Shown: positions 13,226-24,959 of the stretch, piece after piece
How the letters are laid out: each line of letters starts with the position of its first letter
Numbering within the stretch: position 1 is the first letter of the stretch
DNA from: Allolobophora icterica
Lineage: Eukaryota > Annelida > Clitellata > Crassiclitellata > Lumbricidae
Direction of reading: 5' to 3'
Length of the DNA stretch: 64,000 bases
Assembly: GCA_963556255.1 (NCBI GenBank)
Contig: OY744608.1
Span: 11,959,519-12,023,518 of the forward strand
Position numbers and translations under genes: made by a program
Notes under the pieces: generated by a model
Told to the model about the DNA's origin: nothing
What the model saw: only the letters and a program-made list of their open reading frames with translations
Database searches by the model: none

Positions 13226-13569
13226 GCCGGTGTCACGAAATAGAGTATCCCCCATACATATGCGTATCCCCCTTAGCGAAATGGAGTATTCGGTTTAGTT
13301 TGCATTTTTGGCGGTTTCTAAGTGTATTCAGTCGTACTGTTTGGATTTATTGCACACATAAAATTTTTGAATTGCGTATCTTTAGTTTGTACGTCGACCT
13401 GAAATCAATTTACTTTGTTTTTGGTGATTTTGACTGGAATTTCGTCGAGGCTATCGTGATGCGTATGACGAGGGGGGATAGAATGGTTCATCCCACCGGA
13501 TACTCTAAACCGGTTTATTCCATCCGGGGGGATACGCTTTAGGGGGATAGAATATCTCGGGACACCGGC
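13226..13569. mobile_element. unclassified terminal-inverted-repeat element (344 bp)
   Basis: The left end GCCGGTGTCACGAAATAGAG is mirrored at the right by GCCGGTGTCCCGAGATATTC (reverse complement). Both run into TATCCCCC motifs, which recur internally. No clear target duplication is seen, so the superfamily is open. Confidence 0.75.
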
Positions 13570-13599
13570 GTTCATTCATAGTTTCCAGTTCATCCATCC

Positions 13600-13830
13600 A
13601 CGGAACTCTCCACCTTCTCATGTTACCAACTCCTCAACCGAGACTGTCTTTCACTTCAAACTGAAAACTAACCTCTTCAGTCTACTTATGGCTCTTAGTC
13701 AGCCCGGCTTCAAAGCGGACTTCTGAACTTCGTAAGGAGAGCATAGTCAAATTACAATTGCATTGTATTGTATTGTATTTGGTTTATTCGCTTTATAAAT
13801 TCATAAATACAATACAATGCAATTGGTTGT
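13600..13830 (+). mobile_element. LINE 3' end plus CAATTGCATTGTATTGTATT inverted repeat
   Basis: 13610-13725 reads as a degraded LINE C-terminus (NSSTETVFHFKLKTNLFSLL). Then 13757-13776 and 13808-13827 form an inverted repeat of about 20 bp around a 31-nt spacer. Confidence 0.5.
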
Positions 13831-14280
13831 AAACAGTAATCAAGCCGTTCAATGAACACTGACAAGCTGCCTTGTCTAAATTAGACTGTATAATTATTTC
13901 CTCTATGACAACATATAACACAACGCAACATGGACCTTAATTGGTTCAGAAAACATGTAATCTGTATTAGAACAACTGCAAATTAACGAGAGTGCTACCT
14001 TGGGGCTGAGAGACCTCCAGCCACACTACCCTGCAACTGCTCTTTCATTGCGTCCGGTACATCATGTCACAGTGGCTTTTGGCTGAGCACATTAACCAAG
14101 CCTTTCAATTTGCTTTGCATTTCCATTTGCGACTCCACATGGCATGTGAGCCCAGAGATCTGAGCAATATGGCCCATATATACTCCTCAATGAGTCCTCA
14201 TACTTTACCCTGACTAAAGCTACTCATGCAGCTAACCCTGAAATGTACTCGGAATGAATCACCTCTATTCTGCATTTACC
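13831..14280. other. no gene seen
   Basis: Nothing I can support. Confidence 0.4.
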
Positions 14281-14281
14281 A

Positions 14282-14482
14282 TAAAACACAAAACACATCA
14301 AAACATAAAAAAAAACAAGTCAAAACATAAATAAAACACATCAAAACATAAAAAACAAGTCAAAACATAAATAAAACACATCAAAACATAAAAAACACGT
14401 CAAAACATAAATAAAATACATCAAAACATAAAAACACATCCAAACATACATAAAACCACATCAAAACATAAAAAACACATAA
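14282..14482 (+). repeat. minisatellite of alternating CAAAACATAAA units
   Basis: About ten copies of a short A-rich unit, alternating ACACATCAAAACATAAAA and CAAGTCAAAACATAAATAAA variants. The composite period is about 40 bp. Confidence 0.85.
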
Positions 14483-14794
14483 AAATTCTGCTTATGGTTT
14501 CGTAATGCTTACGTTTTTAACTTAACAAACAGAGCCTTAAAATTAAGTTCTGTTTCACAGCATAAAGCATCAGTGTAACGTAACCATAACCTCCATATAA
14601 ATACTGCCCAAAAAAAGTAAAGTCATGAGATCCAACTTAATGGCAAACTCAACTGCATACACTCTTTGATGTAAACGAGTGATTAAGTGACAGACTTTCT
14701 GTTCTGTCTGCTGGTTCATAAGTTCCAGCTGGTAAACATGGGACCCCATCAAAACTGTTTCCAATTCAGCCCAGTCTGAAACCTTCTATAATTG

Positions 14795-14974
14795 GGCCAT
14801 GGTAGCCAATTGGTTAGAGCACTCACCCTGTAATGCAGAGAGCATGGGTTCAAGCCTCACCTGAGACTGTAACTGTGTAGGGACCTTCAGCAAGTCCTTC
14901 ACTCACAATTGCTCAGCGCCATTGACTGATGCTTGGTCATTAGATAGTGGCACTTATTAAATGCATAGAAATAC

Positions 14975-15048
<74 letters not shown>

Positions 15049-15160
15049 TTAAAAAAATAGTAATAATAGTAATAATAATAATAAAAATAATAATAATTAA
15101 AAAATAATAATAGTAACAAGAACAATAATAATAATACATAGTAAATAATAATAATAAATA
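14795..15160 (+). mobile_element. tRNA-derived SINE with (AAT)n tail
   Basis: The head carries Pol III boxes TAGCCAATTGGTTAGAGCAC (box A, 14803-14822) and GGGTTCAAGCC (box B, 14846-14856), about 43 bp apart as in a tRNA. A body of about 110 bp follows, then (AAT)n from 14977 and more irregular AAT sequence to 15160. Confidence 0.82.
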
Positions 15161-15479
15161 TTAAAATAATGATAAAGACATTACACAAAATGTAATAAGT
15201 TACAAATGATAATAAAATATATACTAAGTTGCGTTCGGTTCATATGAGAACAGGTTGGATAAGAAACAATACAGTGCAGAGACCTTTGTTACTACAGGTA
15301 CCTGTAGGCAACAAATATCGTACCGAAGCCGAGATAATTCAGGTCGTCGTTGAAGGTGAGCTCTAAATACTCGCAGCAATTTGGATAGCACGAAAAACAA
15401 TTCCGACGAGAAGTACCGCCACGAGCGCCAGCATCGCCCGCCGCAACAGTAGTAGCCATAATCTGATGGCCAGCGTTTG

Positions 15480-15895
15480 ATGCGGCTCCTCGCAGACGAG
15501 GAAGGGGAGGAGGAAGGAGAGAAGGAGGAAGAGGAGCAACAGGAAGGAGGACGCGGAGGAAGAGGAGTAGGAGGATGAGAAGAGGAGTAGGAGCAACAGG
15601 AAGGAGGATGCGGAGGAAGAGGTGTACGAGGATGAGGAAAAAGAGAAGGAGGGAGAGGAGCAAGAGGATGAGGAAAAAGAGGAAGACGAGCAACAGGATG
15701 GACGATGCGAAGGAGGAAGACAAGAGGACGAGGAGAGAGGAGCAACAGGATGAGAAAGAGGAGCAACAGGGACAACAGGAAGGAGGATGCAAAGAGGAAG
15801 AGAAGAGGAGGAAGAGAAAAGGAGGAAGAGAAGCAATAGGGAGGAGGATGCGAAGGAGGACGAGAAGAGGATGAAGAGAAAGATGCTGGTGGGTT
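15480..15895 (+). repeat. GAGGA-rich polypurine tract
   Basis: About 400 bp almost free of pyrimidines on the plus strand, with degenerate GAGGA/GAAGA units. Long apparent open frames here come only from composition. Confidence 0.92.
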
Positions 15896-16380
15896 CCTAC
15901 GAGACCACCACTGCGCCGCCGCTGCATTGTATACGTTCTGACGTGAAAGAAGAATTTATTGCTTAGGCATAATGGCTCGCTTCATTTCCACCAATTGCAC
16001 ACGAAATTGCCGGACTTAGGACCGACAGCCTTCTCCTCTTCCTCTTCGTCGGAGGCGATCGCAGAGGAAGGTTTCACGCTCCTGCGAAGGCAGGCCCTCA
16101 TTCCAAGTCCAAAACAAGTCACGTTCAATTACGATTGTATTAATCCTCGAAAATTGGCCTTACCATTCCCGGGCGCACGCAGGAACTCTGGGAAATACAA
16201 AGAAAGGCAGACAGACATAGAGGAAGAGAGACAAACAGACGGTTGGATAGACACAGGGTGAGAGACGGCGAGAGCGAGACCGACAGAGCAAACGAAATAC
16301 AGATACATAAAAATACAGAGGCATAAACATACAGAGACACAGGTACAAAGATACAAAGACAGGGAACGAGACAGATACAG
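15896..16380. other. no gene seen
   Basis: Mixed sequence grading into degenerate GACA/GATA repeats before the GA array. Confidence 0.4.
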
Positions 16381-16556
<176 letters not shown>

Positions 16557-16680
16557 TCAAAGATAGACATACAGAGACATACGAAAACCACAGAATCTGC
16601 TGAAAAGAACAACAGGCCACAGACAGAAAAGCCAGTTACATACAAAGATAGAGACAAAAGAGACAGACATAGACATAGAA

Positions 16681-16717
<37 letters not shown>

Positions 16718-16834
16718 AAGAGCGACAGTGAGACAGACCAAAATACACATGGAGACGGGCGCAAAGCGGACAGGCTCCCCTTCGTGGAGGATGCACTAGC
16801 TAGGACCGCTCATCCGAACACAACACGATGATGA

Positions 16835-17310
16835 TGACGATGAGGAGGAGGCGGAGGAGAAACAGAAGGAGGAGGAGGACAAGGACGAGGATGATGACAG
16901 AAAGAGGAGGAGGATGAACAGGATGAAGAACAGAAGGCGATGGAAGAGGAGAAGGAATAGAAGGAGGAGGAACAAGAGGAGGAGGGACAGAAGGAGGAGG
17001 AGCAGCAGGAACAGAAAGAGGAGTAGATGGATGAACAGGAGGACGAGGAGGATGAACAGGAGGAGGACGAGGAGGATCGTACAATGGATGATGTGTAGTG
17101 TGTCGTGCGTCTAGCGGTCGAAAGGAAATATCCTGTTAGGGAAACAAGTGCCTGTGATATTGACACAAGAATTGACCGGAGGCCGACGGCGTCGAGGATG
17201 ACGACGAGGAGGAGGAGGCGGAGGACGAGGGGCAGGATGAGGAGGAGGAGGAGGACGAGGGGCAGGATGAGGAGGAGGAGGAGGACGAGGAGGCGGCAGA
17301 TCATTTTCTT
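16835..17310 (+). repeat. second GAGGA-rich polypurine tract
   Basis: Two purine-rich blocks, 16835-17080 and 17195-17300, separated by about 110 bp of mixed sequence. The second contains a clean duplication of a roughly 30-bp AGGACGAGGGGCAGGATG unit. Confidence 0.9.
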
Positions 17311-17574
17311 CCATTCTAATAAATTGCCGTAAAGCCCGGCTAACGGCCTCCAGCAACAGGTGGCGCCACACGAAAATACAATATCATTATATCAGTCACC
17401 CACAACGTACGCCACCCTCCCCCCCCCCCCCCCGACGCACAACCCTACTATGCATACATGCCATACATGTCTCCCATCATATACTCCAATGACCTCTGTA
17501 GCGCCGCCGTCGTCCTCTTAATGCACACGGCATCAGTCGACGCACGTACGGTTCCTGCGGAGATGCTCCCAACT

Positions 17575-18021
17575 GGCGCTATATAAATGACTCCGTTTCG
17601 AATCTAGAAAGTCTTCTAATCTAATCTACGCTAATCTAATCAAACATCACTTAGGATAGTCATGAGGAGAGCACTTGAGAGGCTCCACACGGTGCTATAT
17701 AAGTCTCCAGATACACACATATGTTACATATATTTATATATACATACAGTGTCATACACACATCCATACATACATACATACATACATGCATGCATAACAT
17801 ATATGCATATATGCATATTTACATACACACACTAAACATACATACATACATGTACATATTTTATATACATACCTGCATGCATACATACATTCATATATCA
17901 TACATACACACACCACATACATACATACATACATAAATACATACATACATACATACATACATACATACATACATACATACATACATACATACATACATAC
18001 ATACATACATACATACATACA

Positions 18022-18052
<31 letters not shown>

Positions 18053-18055
18053 GTA
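17575..18055 (+). repeat. retroelement 3' ends joined to (CATA)n microsatellite
   Basis: GGCGCTATATAAATGACT at 17575 and GGTGCTATATAAGTCTCCAG at 17691 are both of the recurrent 3'-end type. The second runs into CATAC repeats, with (CATA)n pure from about 17937 to 18048. Confidence 0.8.
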
Positions 18056-18059
18056 CATA

Positions 18060-18202
18060 GGGCGGCGCCTTGCATGGCTGCCAAAACGTGTGTTTAATTA
18101 AGATCTTGATTGTACTGTCACGTTTCAATGTAATCTTACTGCATACTGTCTTGTCAGTTTGAATTAATAAAGAAGATTATCATTATTATTATTATTATTA
18201 TA
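18060..18202 (+). mobile_element. retroelement 3' end with (ATT)n tail
   Basis: GCGCCTTGCATGGCTGCC at 18064 leads to AATTAATAAAGAAGATTATC and a short (ATT)n tail at 18182-18202, the usual layout of a LINE or SINE 3' terminus. Confidence 0.6.
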
Positions 18203-18238
18203 TATGTACAGTTGCATACAAATGTCTCATCTCATCTT

Positions 18239-18471
18239 CATTTATTGATCTAAAAAATCAATGGAAGAAAATACAAATTTAACATTTATTAGCAGAGTAT
18301 TCGGGAATCAACGGCATTCCATATTGACGGTCGAAGGCATTTAATGTTGCACTACGTCCTGTGTTTGGTCTGGGATTTGTTCTAGCTCTAGGGAAGTTAT
18401 CATTCGATATGGCAGAGAAGTATGAAACTGAGAGGAGTGCAAGACATAACCCGGAAAAACTCAAAGGTAAT
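18239..18471. other. possible exon; strand unresolved
   Basis: Minus strand: a frame of about 50 codons follows CTTGCACTCCTCTCAG, ends ...IPEYSANKC at TAA near 18281, and has AATAAA at 18244-18239. This looks like a terminal exon. Plus strand: ATGGCAGAGAAGTATGAAAC at 18410 has good Kozak context and runs 19 codons to AAAG|GTAATC near 18467. This looks like a first coding exon. They cannot both be right, and neither has a recognised homologue. Confidence 0.3.
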
Positions 18472-18639
18472 CATTTTCGTTCATATCGATACATAAATTC
18501 AGCAATTTGAATCTATTTACAGATTCTATTTTTAGAATTCTCAAAGCTGAGAAAATATATTCCGAGTCAATTCCTTGATACTGTTTAACAATAATCTCAA
18601 TGCCTGTTGTTGCAGTACAAGCAGGATAAGCCTTTTAGA

Positions 18640-18926
18640 AGCAGAAGAAGAGTAGTCCTTCCTTTAGCTAGCCTGAGAGACACCCAAGTGTATGAAGTGT
18701 TAACGCCTTCATTTGCTTAGCCTCGGCATATGACGGTGGGTGGCTGGTCGTCATCTGATCTTCCCACCAACAGTGTACGGTCAGTGTACTCATTACAGCT
18801 GAATTGGCATTAGGATGCAGATGGAGCAGACACCTTGAAACAAATTTCAGTCCTGGTGGGATTTGAACCCCTGGGTCTCAACCTCTTGGTTCACAGTCCA
18901 CCAGCTAACCACTACACTACTGAGCA
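18640..18926 (-). mobile_element. tRNA-derived SINE, second family (copy 1)
   Basis: On the minus strand it starts near TGCTCAGTAGTGTAGTGGTT (box A region), has box B GGGTTCAAATCC at about 18870, then a body with CACTGTTGGTGGGAAG. A second copy at 27932-28224 matches over most of its length. Confidence 0.78.
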
Positions 18927-19530
18927 CGTCCGACCATTTTTAAAGGAGAAGGATAATTGGCAGACTTAATGAGGTTTGGACAAGATAGGTATGGACTGAT
19001 AAGCGATTAATACAGATTGAACGGTATAAACTGAGGCAGTAAATATTGAATGCAATTCAATATATCAATACGTTTAGAATTTTTTTCTAAATTTCCAGTA
19101 TATCTTATTTCAATCTGAGATGACTCATGATGCAAATACTTTTATCAGGAAATTTACATGACGCTACTAGTGAAATCTGCTGGCAGCATACATAAATTGT
19201 AATGCTGTCAGTGGAAATAGCTTCTTTTTATGTTAACAGACTAATGTAAAATCTGTCTTACTTAGATTCAGGCATAACCAATTAGCCTGAAACTAGTGAG
19301 CGATCAATTCAGGTTTTTTTATTCGACTGATGTTTAAGACAAAAAGACATTTGTATCATCAGCAAATAAAATGAAGCTTTGATGAGTTCTGGAGGTTATT
19401 TATATATAATAACAATAACAATGGACCTAGAATAGACCCTTAAGGTGCTCCACAATGATTACATTTCATATCAGACAATGTGCCTCTGTATGAGACCTGC
19501 TCTTGTCTGCTCTTAAGCCATCAACATATA
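18927..19530. other. no gene seen
   Basis: AT-rich sequence; nothing supported. Confidence 0.4.
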
Positions 19531-19534
19531 TACG

Positions 19535-19905
19535 AAACATACATCAATACATACACAAATAAATACATAAGTACAAACATAAATACATACATTGTATACA
19601 TGCATACATATGTGCAGACATACATACATACATACAATATAAATACTCACTATTTGTGTTTCAGAATCACACTTCTGTATGACCATACATTGCAAATTTC
19701 GTAATAATAATAATAATAATTCAAATAATAATAATAATAATAAAAATTATCATTATAATTGCGCCTTGGGGCAGATATAATAATAGCAATAATAATAACA
19801 ACAATAATAATAATAACAATAATTGTAATAATTATTTATAACGATAATAACAATAATAATAATAATAATAATAATAAAATAAATCATATTAAATAATAAT
19901 AATAT
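19535..19905 (+). repeat. CATA-rich then AAT-rich simple repeats
   Basis: 19535-19640 holds impure (CATA)n. 19700-19900 holds interrupted (AAT)n/(AAC)n. Confidence 0.85.
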
Positions 19906-20038
19906 ATCGTCTCTAATCTCAGTCCAATGCAGTTATGGTCTTCTTCTGGTTCTCTTTCCTTTGAATCTTGCAGACAATGGCTTCTTTGGAACCTGGTCAT
20001 CAGCTACTCTTTCCTTCTTTCCACAACAGCCTCTAACT

Positions 20039-20427
20039 CATGGGTTCCCAACCTTTCCTATGCCCTGCACCCCAAGGAACTGTTTGATTAATGTTCGCAC
20101 CCTCTACAAAAGTAATATCACATTTGAAGATGAATAAGTCAAGTTTCTATTTTTTGAACCATAGATTGAACCACATATACTCATACACTACTGCGTGTGA
20201 ACAAACTGAACTTAAAATATAATCTTTTAACTCAGTGCATAAAATGCAAATATGAACTGAGCAATAGGAAAAAACGTAAACAGTAAAATCAATCCAAATT
20301 GTGAACATAAAATTCAATGACTTACTGTTAACAGATATTTTCTACGTACATACAGTAAAATAGTAACATACTTTCACTCTTTGTAGCACCCCTAAAATGC
20401 CATTGCATCCCAGGTTTGGAATCCCTG
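20039..20427. mobile_element. hAT-type MITE (389 bp), perfect TSD
   Basis: The ends are CATGGGTTCCCAACC and, reverse-complemented, CAGGGATTCCAAACC. They are flanked by CTCTAACT at 20031-20038 and 20428-20435. Confidence 0.9.
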
Positions 20428-20559
20428 CTCTAACTGAAATCCTTCCGACTGCACAGGCAGTTTTATGCCTACAAAACCATGCCATCCCAAAATACAGAAA
20501 ATGTACCATGTGGTTTGCATCTAGCACATACTAACTATGCATGACTGTCAACCAACCTG

Positions 20560-20615
20560 TCTGTCTGTGTGTCAGTCTGTCTGTACGTCTGTCTGTCTGT
20601 TTCTGTCTGCCTGCC

Positions 20616-20701
<86 letters not shown>
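20560..20701 (+). repeat. (CTGT)n microsatellite
   Basis: About 140 bp, pure from 20618. Confidence 0.97.
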
Positions 20702-20889
20702 ACAGTCTGTTGGTAGCACTCTGGAGTGTGTGACACATACTTATCCTAATAGTTCCACGCCCCTCCATGATAAACTAAACACAGGAAGTGATACAGCCAT
20801 GGGTCAAATGCTGGACCATTAAATGTTTTTATCAGTAAATAAGTCATTAGGGCTGCTCGTTACCAGGATATCGTCAGCTACATTTTTTC

Positions 20890-21816
20890 TCTCTCATAGG
20901 GTCTCAAGTCATACAATTAATAGCAATAATATATGTACCAAAAGGCAAGTATCAGAAAAGAGGGCCAAAGAGTAAGGGTAAATACAGTCAATAATTAGGT
21001 AAATGATGATTGAGTAATGAGTATGACTAAAATGCGGCAAGGTACATGTATAAGAACAAAATGGGCAAAGGGTAAGCCTAACAGAGCCACTAATTAAGAG
21101 AACAATTGCAGATGCATATATAGAGTATAGATAAAATGAGTCACTAGTTGCCATATTAACGGCAGACAGCAGGACAAACTTGACTCACTATAGTTACAAA
21201 AACAATGACCATAATATGTATAGACTATAGAGCATGGCCAAAATGAATAATTAATTAGCACAAACAAGTACAGAGTATAGCAGAAACTAGTTATCAAAAT
21301 AATGGTAGAGACTATGGCCAAGATGAGTGTCAGGTAGCAAAATAAAGGTACAGCTTGTGACCAAATTATGATCAAGACTCTCAGAAAAAAAGAGCAAGGT
21401 GTATGTTCAAAACCTTGAGTGACAGTCGGCAAAAAGATGGTGCAACCCATATACACAATAACAAGTATACTATAGTATTCAAAACAAGTAAGAAGTTTGC
21501 CAAAGAACGTCATAGCATAGGGCTAAAATGAGAAGCTAAAACCAAACTACTATATATAGGTAAAAAAAGAATGTACCAGTAACACATTGAAATAAATTGA
21601 AACAGTTTATTGGAAAAGAACTGAATCACTGAGTAGCACATTTAGGTAGACAGATACAAAATATAGCCAAAATGAGTTGCTACTTAGCACAAATGGTACA
21701 GAGTATATTACGGCCAAAATAATGGTACATGGTAAAGCTACCGCTTTAAGGGGTTCCTAAAAAGTGCTTTATAAAAGTCCAGATACATACATACATACAT
21801 ACATACATACATACAT

Positions 21817-21856
<40 letters not shown>

Positions 21857-22000
21857 ACATACATACATACATACATATACAAATAAAAGAGAGTAAGATG
21901 TAAAAAGATCGTATGATGTATGGTCAAAACTGAGTCAAAGGTTAGCAAACAGATGGTACAAACTATACACACAACAAAGAGACACAGAGAATGTAGGTAA
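20890..22000. repeat. decayed minisatellite with a GCCAAAATGAGT...GTACAGAGTATA motif
   Basis: A variable unit of roughly 60-80 bp recurs at least ten times: (GG)CCAAAATGAGT, AGTTAGCACAA and GGTACAGAGTATAG. Examples are at 21130, 21235, 21310, 21665, 21712 and 21922. The array is broken at 21784-21882 by (CATA)n and (CA)n. Minus-strand open frames here come from the repeat. Confidence 0.65.
21760..21882 (+). repeat. retroelement 3' end joined to (CATA)n/(CA)n
   Basis: AAAGTGCTTTATAAAAGTCC at 21760, then AGATACATACATACA..., again the 3'-end-plus-tetranucleotide junction. Confidence 0.75.
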
Positions 22001-22254
22001 ATAGCTTTTCAATCAACAAGTTTTTTATTTTAAAAAATTAGCTAATCATCTGCCACAGTTTGATTTCACAGAATCCGCAGGGATTGAAGCAAGGTAGTAG
22101 AGGGACAAAACGTTCGTGGGTGGTCCACCCATCTTATCCAAACAGTATCCGGCCAATCAGTAAAACAATCGCCTTCCAAAACGATGATAAAGGTGCTCAA
22201 TTCCAACCAGAACGGAAGGCATTCCAAGTGGATCAGTGGCTACTGGAAAGGTGA

Positions 22255-22745
22255 GACTTCTATCTCACTCCTCTTCCGCTTCCTCCTCGTCTTTCTCATT
22301 TCCTTTGTCCTATTTCTCATTCTCTTCCATCCTCCTCCTACCCATTCCCTTTCCCTCATCCTTCTTCTTTCCTCTTCTTCCTCCTATACTCCTCTTCCTC
22401 GTCTTTCTCATCTTCTTTCCTCATCTCATTAACCCTCCTCTTCCTTAAACTTCCCCTTCTTGTCCTCCTCCTCTTCCTTCTCCATTCCTCCTCCTCCTCC
22501 TCCTCCATTTTACTCTTACTCTTTCTTTTTTCTTCATACTCTTCCTTCTTCCATCATCATTTTCTTCCTCCTATATCTTTTCCTCTTCCTCCTCTTTCTC
22601 CTTTTTTTGCCTCATCTTATTTTCCTCCTCCTCCTCCTCTTCCTTCTCCCATTCCTTCCCCAATTTTCCACCCCTTTCCCTTCTCTTCTTCCATTTCCGC
22701 TTCCTTTTCCCCATCCATCCATCCATCCATCCGTCTGTCCGTCCG
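22255..22745 (+). repeat. CTTCCTCCT polypyrimidine tract, ending in (CCAT)n/(CCGT)n
   Basis: About 460 bp nearly free of purines on the plus strand, followed by short CCAT and CCGT tetranucleotide runs at 22714-22750. Confidence 0.92.
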
Positions 22746-22749
22746 TCCG

Positions 22750-23650
22750 TTCGTGCGTCTAGCGTTTCTCTTCCTCCTATAGGTCTTGGTCAATGTTGAC
22801 ACTATCTCCAGCGGCCATCTGCCGTCTGATGGTGTGCGTGTGTTGGATTGGTGATAGGATGCGTTCATCAATAGTCGGCCAGAAACGAGACTGGCCACCT
22901 GTCAGGGCGGAACGCGCCTGCCATATATAACACCCGACACCCCCACCCATCATGCTCCCTAGAAGGGGATCCAATGCCCCCTCCTTTGGTGGAAAGGAAG
23001 CCAGCGCCTCCTCTGCCGCTTTTCCCGGCAAAACGCGCCGAGACAATAGCACTTTCAATCCTCCTTTAACAACACCACCACCACCAGCAGGACCAGGATT
23101 AATGAGGCAACGCTTGTGGCGGCGTATCTGCAATGACAATGGGCCTTCTATTAAACAATCAACTCAGACAAAGACGCGAGTCACAGACAAAACTCAAGGA
23201 AATTGGAGCCTTAAGCAAAGAACCGATTCTTCGGCGCAGTTAATGCGTTGGCCTATATCATGGTCTTGAAACAGTGAGAGGTCAAATCGGTTTCTACCTT
23301 GACTACACTTCCATTAAATATATTGCTCTACCATCAACATCCAGTGTTTAGTCATTCTAATATTAACCTATTTCCACGGTTAATACTTCTCACGACAAAT
23401 AATTCTAAGATTAACTAAATCTAACAATAAAAATTCACTTCAGTATAATACCTTGCTTATCAAATACCCCTTAACATGTTGGACCAGCTACCAGCATTGT
23501 TTGAAACTTCAGCCGTAATTAAGAAAAATCACAGGTTGACATATAACAGAGGTAACTGTTTCATTAAGATTCATTTCACACACTCGTGTTGTTAACTGGA
23601 AAACACATGAACACTGAGAAATGTAGACTAGAAAGAAACAGCTGTAAAGA
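22750..23650. other. GC-rich 22780-23130, then unremarkable sequence
   Basis: Open frames exist on both strands across the GC-rich part, and an ATATATAA lies at 22924-22931. No domain is recognised, so no gene is called. Confidence 0.3.
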
Positions 23651-23669
23651 CACTAATAACACACAGAAA

Positions 23670-24115
23670 CTTACATACATACACACGCAAACATACAACC
23701 ATACATACATACATACATACAAACATACATACATACATACATACAAACATACATACACACATACATGCAAACATACATACAAACAAACATACATACATAT
23801 TAATAATACATATTGGGTAAGTATACACATATATTTACATATATGCATACATACAAACATACACACACATAGCTACACATATACATACATACGTACGTAC
23901 TTACTTACATACATGCATACATACATGCATACATAGTATACATACATACATACATACATACATACATACATACATACATACATACATACATACATACATA
24001 CATACATACATACATACATACGAACATGCATACATTCATATATGCTTTCATACATGTACATTTGAGGTATATACATACATACATACATACATACATACAT
24101 ACATACATACATACA

Positions 24116-24147
<32 letters not shown>

Positions 24148-24225
24148 CATACATAGTATACATATATACATACATACATACATACATACATACATACATA
24201 CATAAATGCACACACACAAACAGTC
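23670..24225 (+). repeat. (CATA)n microsatellite block
   Basis: About 550 bp, pure at 23937-24020 and 24070-24143, with CAAA/CATG interruptions elsewhere. Confidence 0.97.
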
Positions 24226-24505
24226 AAACATACACACAAGCAGTCATATGGTGCAAAGACAAAAGGATGAGAAAGGAAAGCAAGAACCTTCACCGGAGAT
24301 TTCTTGGCCAGATATTTCACCTGAAGAACGAGATGGATAGATAAATAACCCAGGGCACACTTGCAAACACTTCGCCATTCTCATGATCATTACTGCATAC
24401 CTGAGAAGCCCACCACAGCAATGACCTTCGCTTTTAACAGACCCAACTATCTCAAATGAAAAGTGCCATTGCCTTACAATACATGAACATTTCTCTCCCA
24501 GGAAA

Positions 24506-24952
24506 TCTAATCTAATCTAATCTAATCTAATCTAATCTAATCTCATCTCATCTAATCTCATCTCATCTAATCTCATCTCATCTAACCTAATCTCACGTAA
24601 TCTCATCTAACCTAATCTCATCTCATCTAATATAATCTCACCTAATCTCATCTAATCTAATCTAATCTCATCTAATCTAATCTCATCTAATCTAATCTCG
24701 TCTAACCTAATCTCATCTAATCTCATCTAATCTCATCTCATCTAATCTAATCTAATCTAATCTCATCTCATCTCATCTCATCTCATCTAATCTCATCTCA
24801 TCTCATCTAACCTAATCTCATGTAATCTCATCTAACCTAATCTCATCTCATCTAATATAATCTCACCTAATCTCATCTAATCTAATCTAATCTCATCTAA
24901 TCTAATCTCATCTAACCTAATCTCGTCTAACCTAATCTCATCTAATCTCATG
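24506..24952 (-). repeat. pentanucleotide (AGATT/AGATG)n array with a 225-bp higher-order repeat
   Basis: About 90 pentamers of TCTAA and TCTCA type on the plus strand. A rare variant order (...TAATATAATCTCACCTAATC...) occurs at 24631 and again 225 bp later at 24856, with nearly identical neighbours. The right end joins ATGACTTCTATAGAGCCGCT, a retroelement 3' end read on the minus strand. Confidence 0.93.
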
Positions 24953-24959
24953 ACTTCTA

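Noticed and set aside
15224..15927. Four overlapping minus-strand frames of 100-211 codons rich in Ser, Leu and Pro
   Set aside because: All arise from the polypurine tract, which lacks stops in several frames; there is no domain or splice structure.
22777..23269. Two antisense open frames of 105-120 codons in a GC-rich block, with a TATA-like motif
   Set aside because: No recognisable domain, no splice signals consistent with either frame, and overlapping frames on both strands are expected in GC-rich sequence.
24506..24952. Telomere-like tract
   Set aside because: The unit is AGATT/AGATG, not TTAGGG or TTAGG. It is interstitial, variable and attached to a retroelement end.
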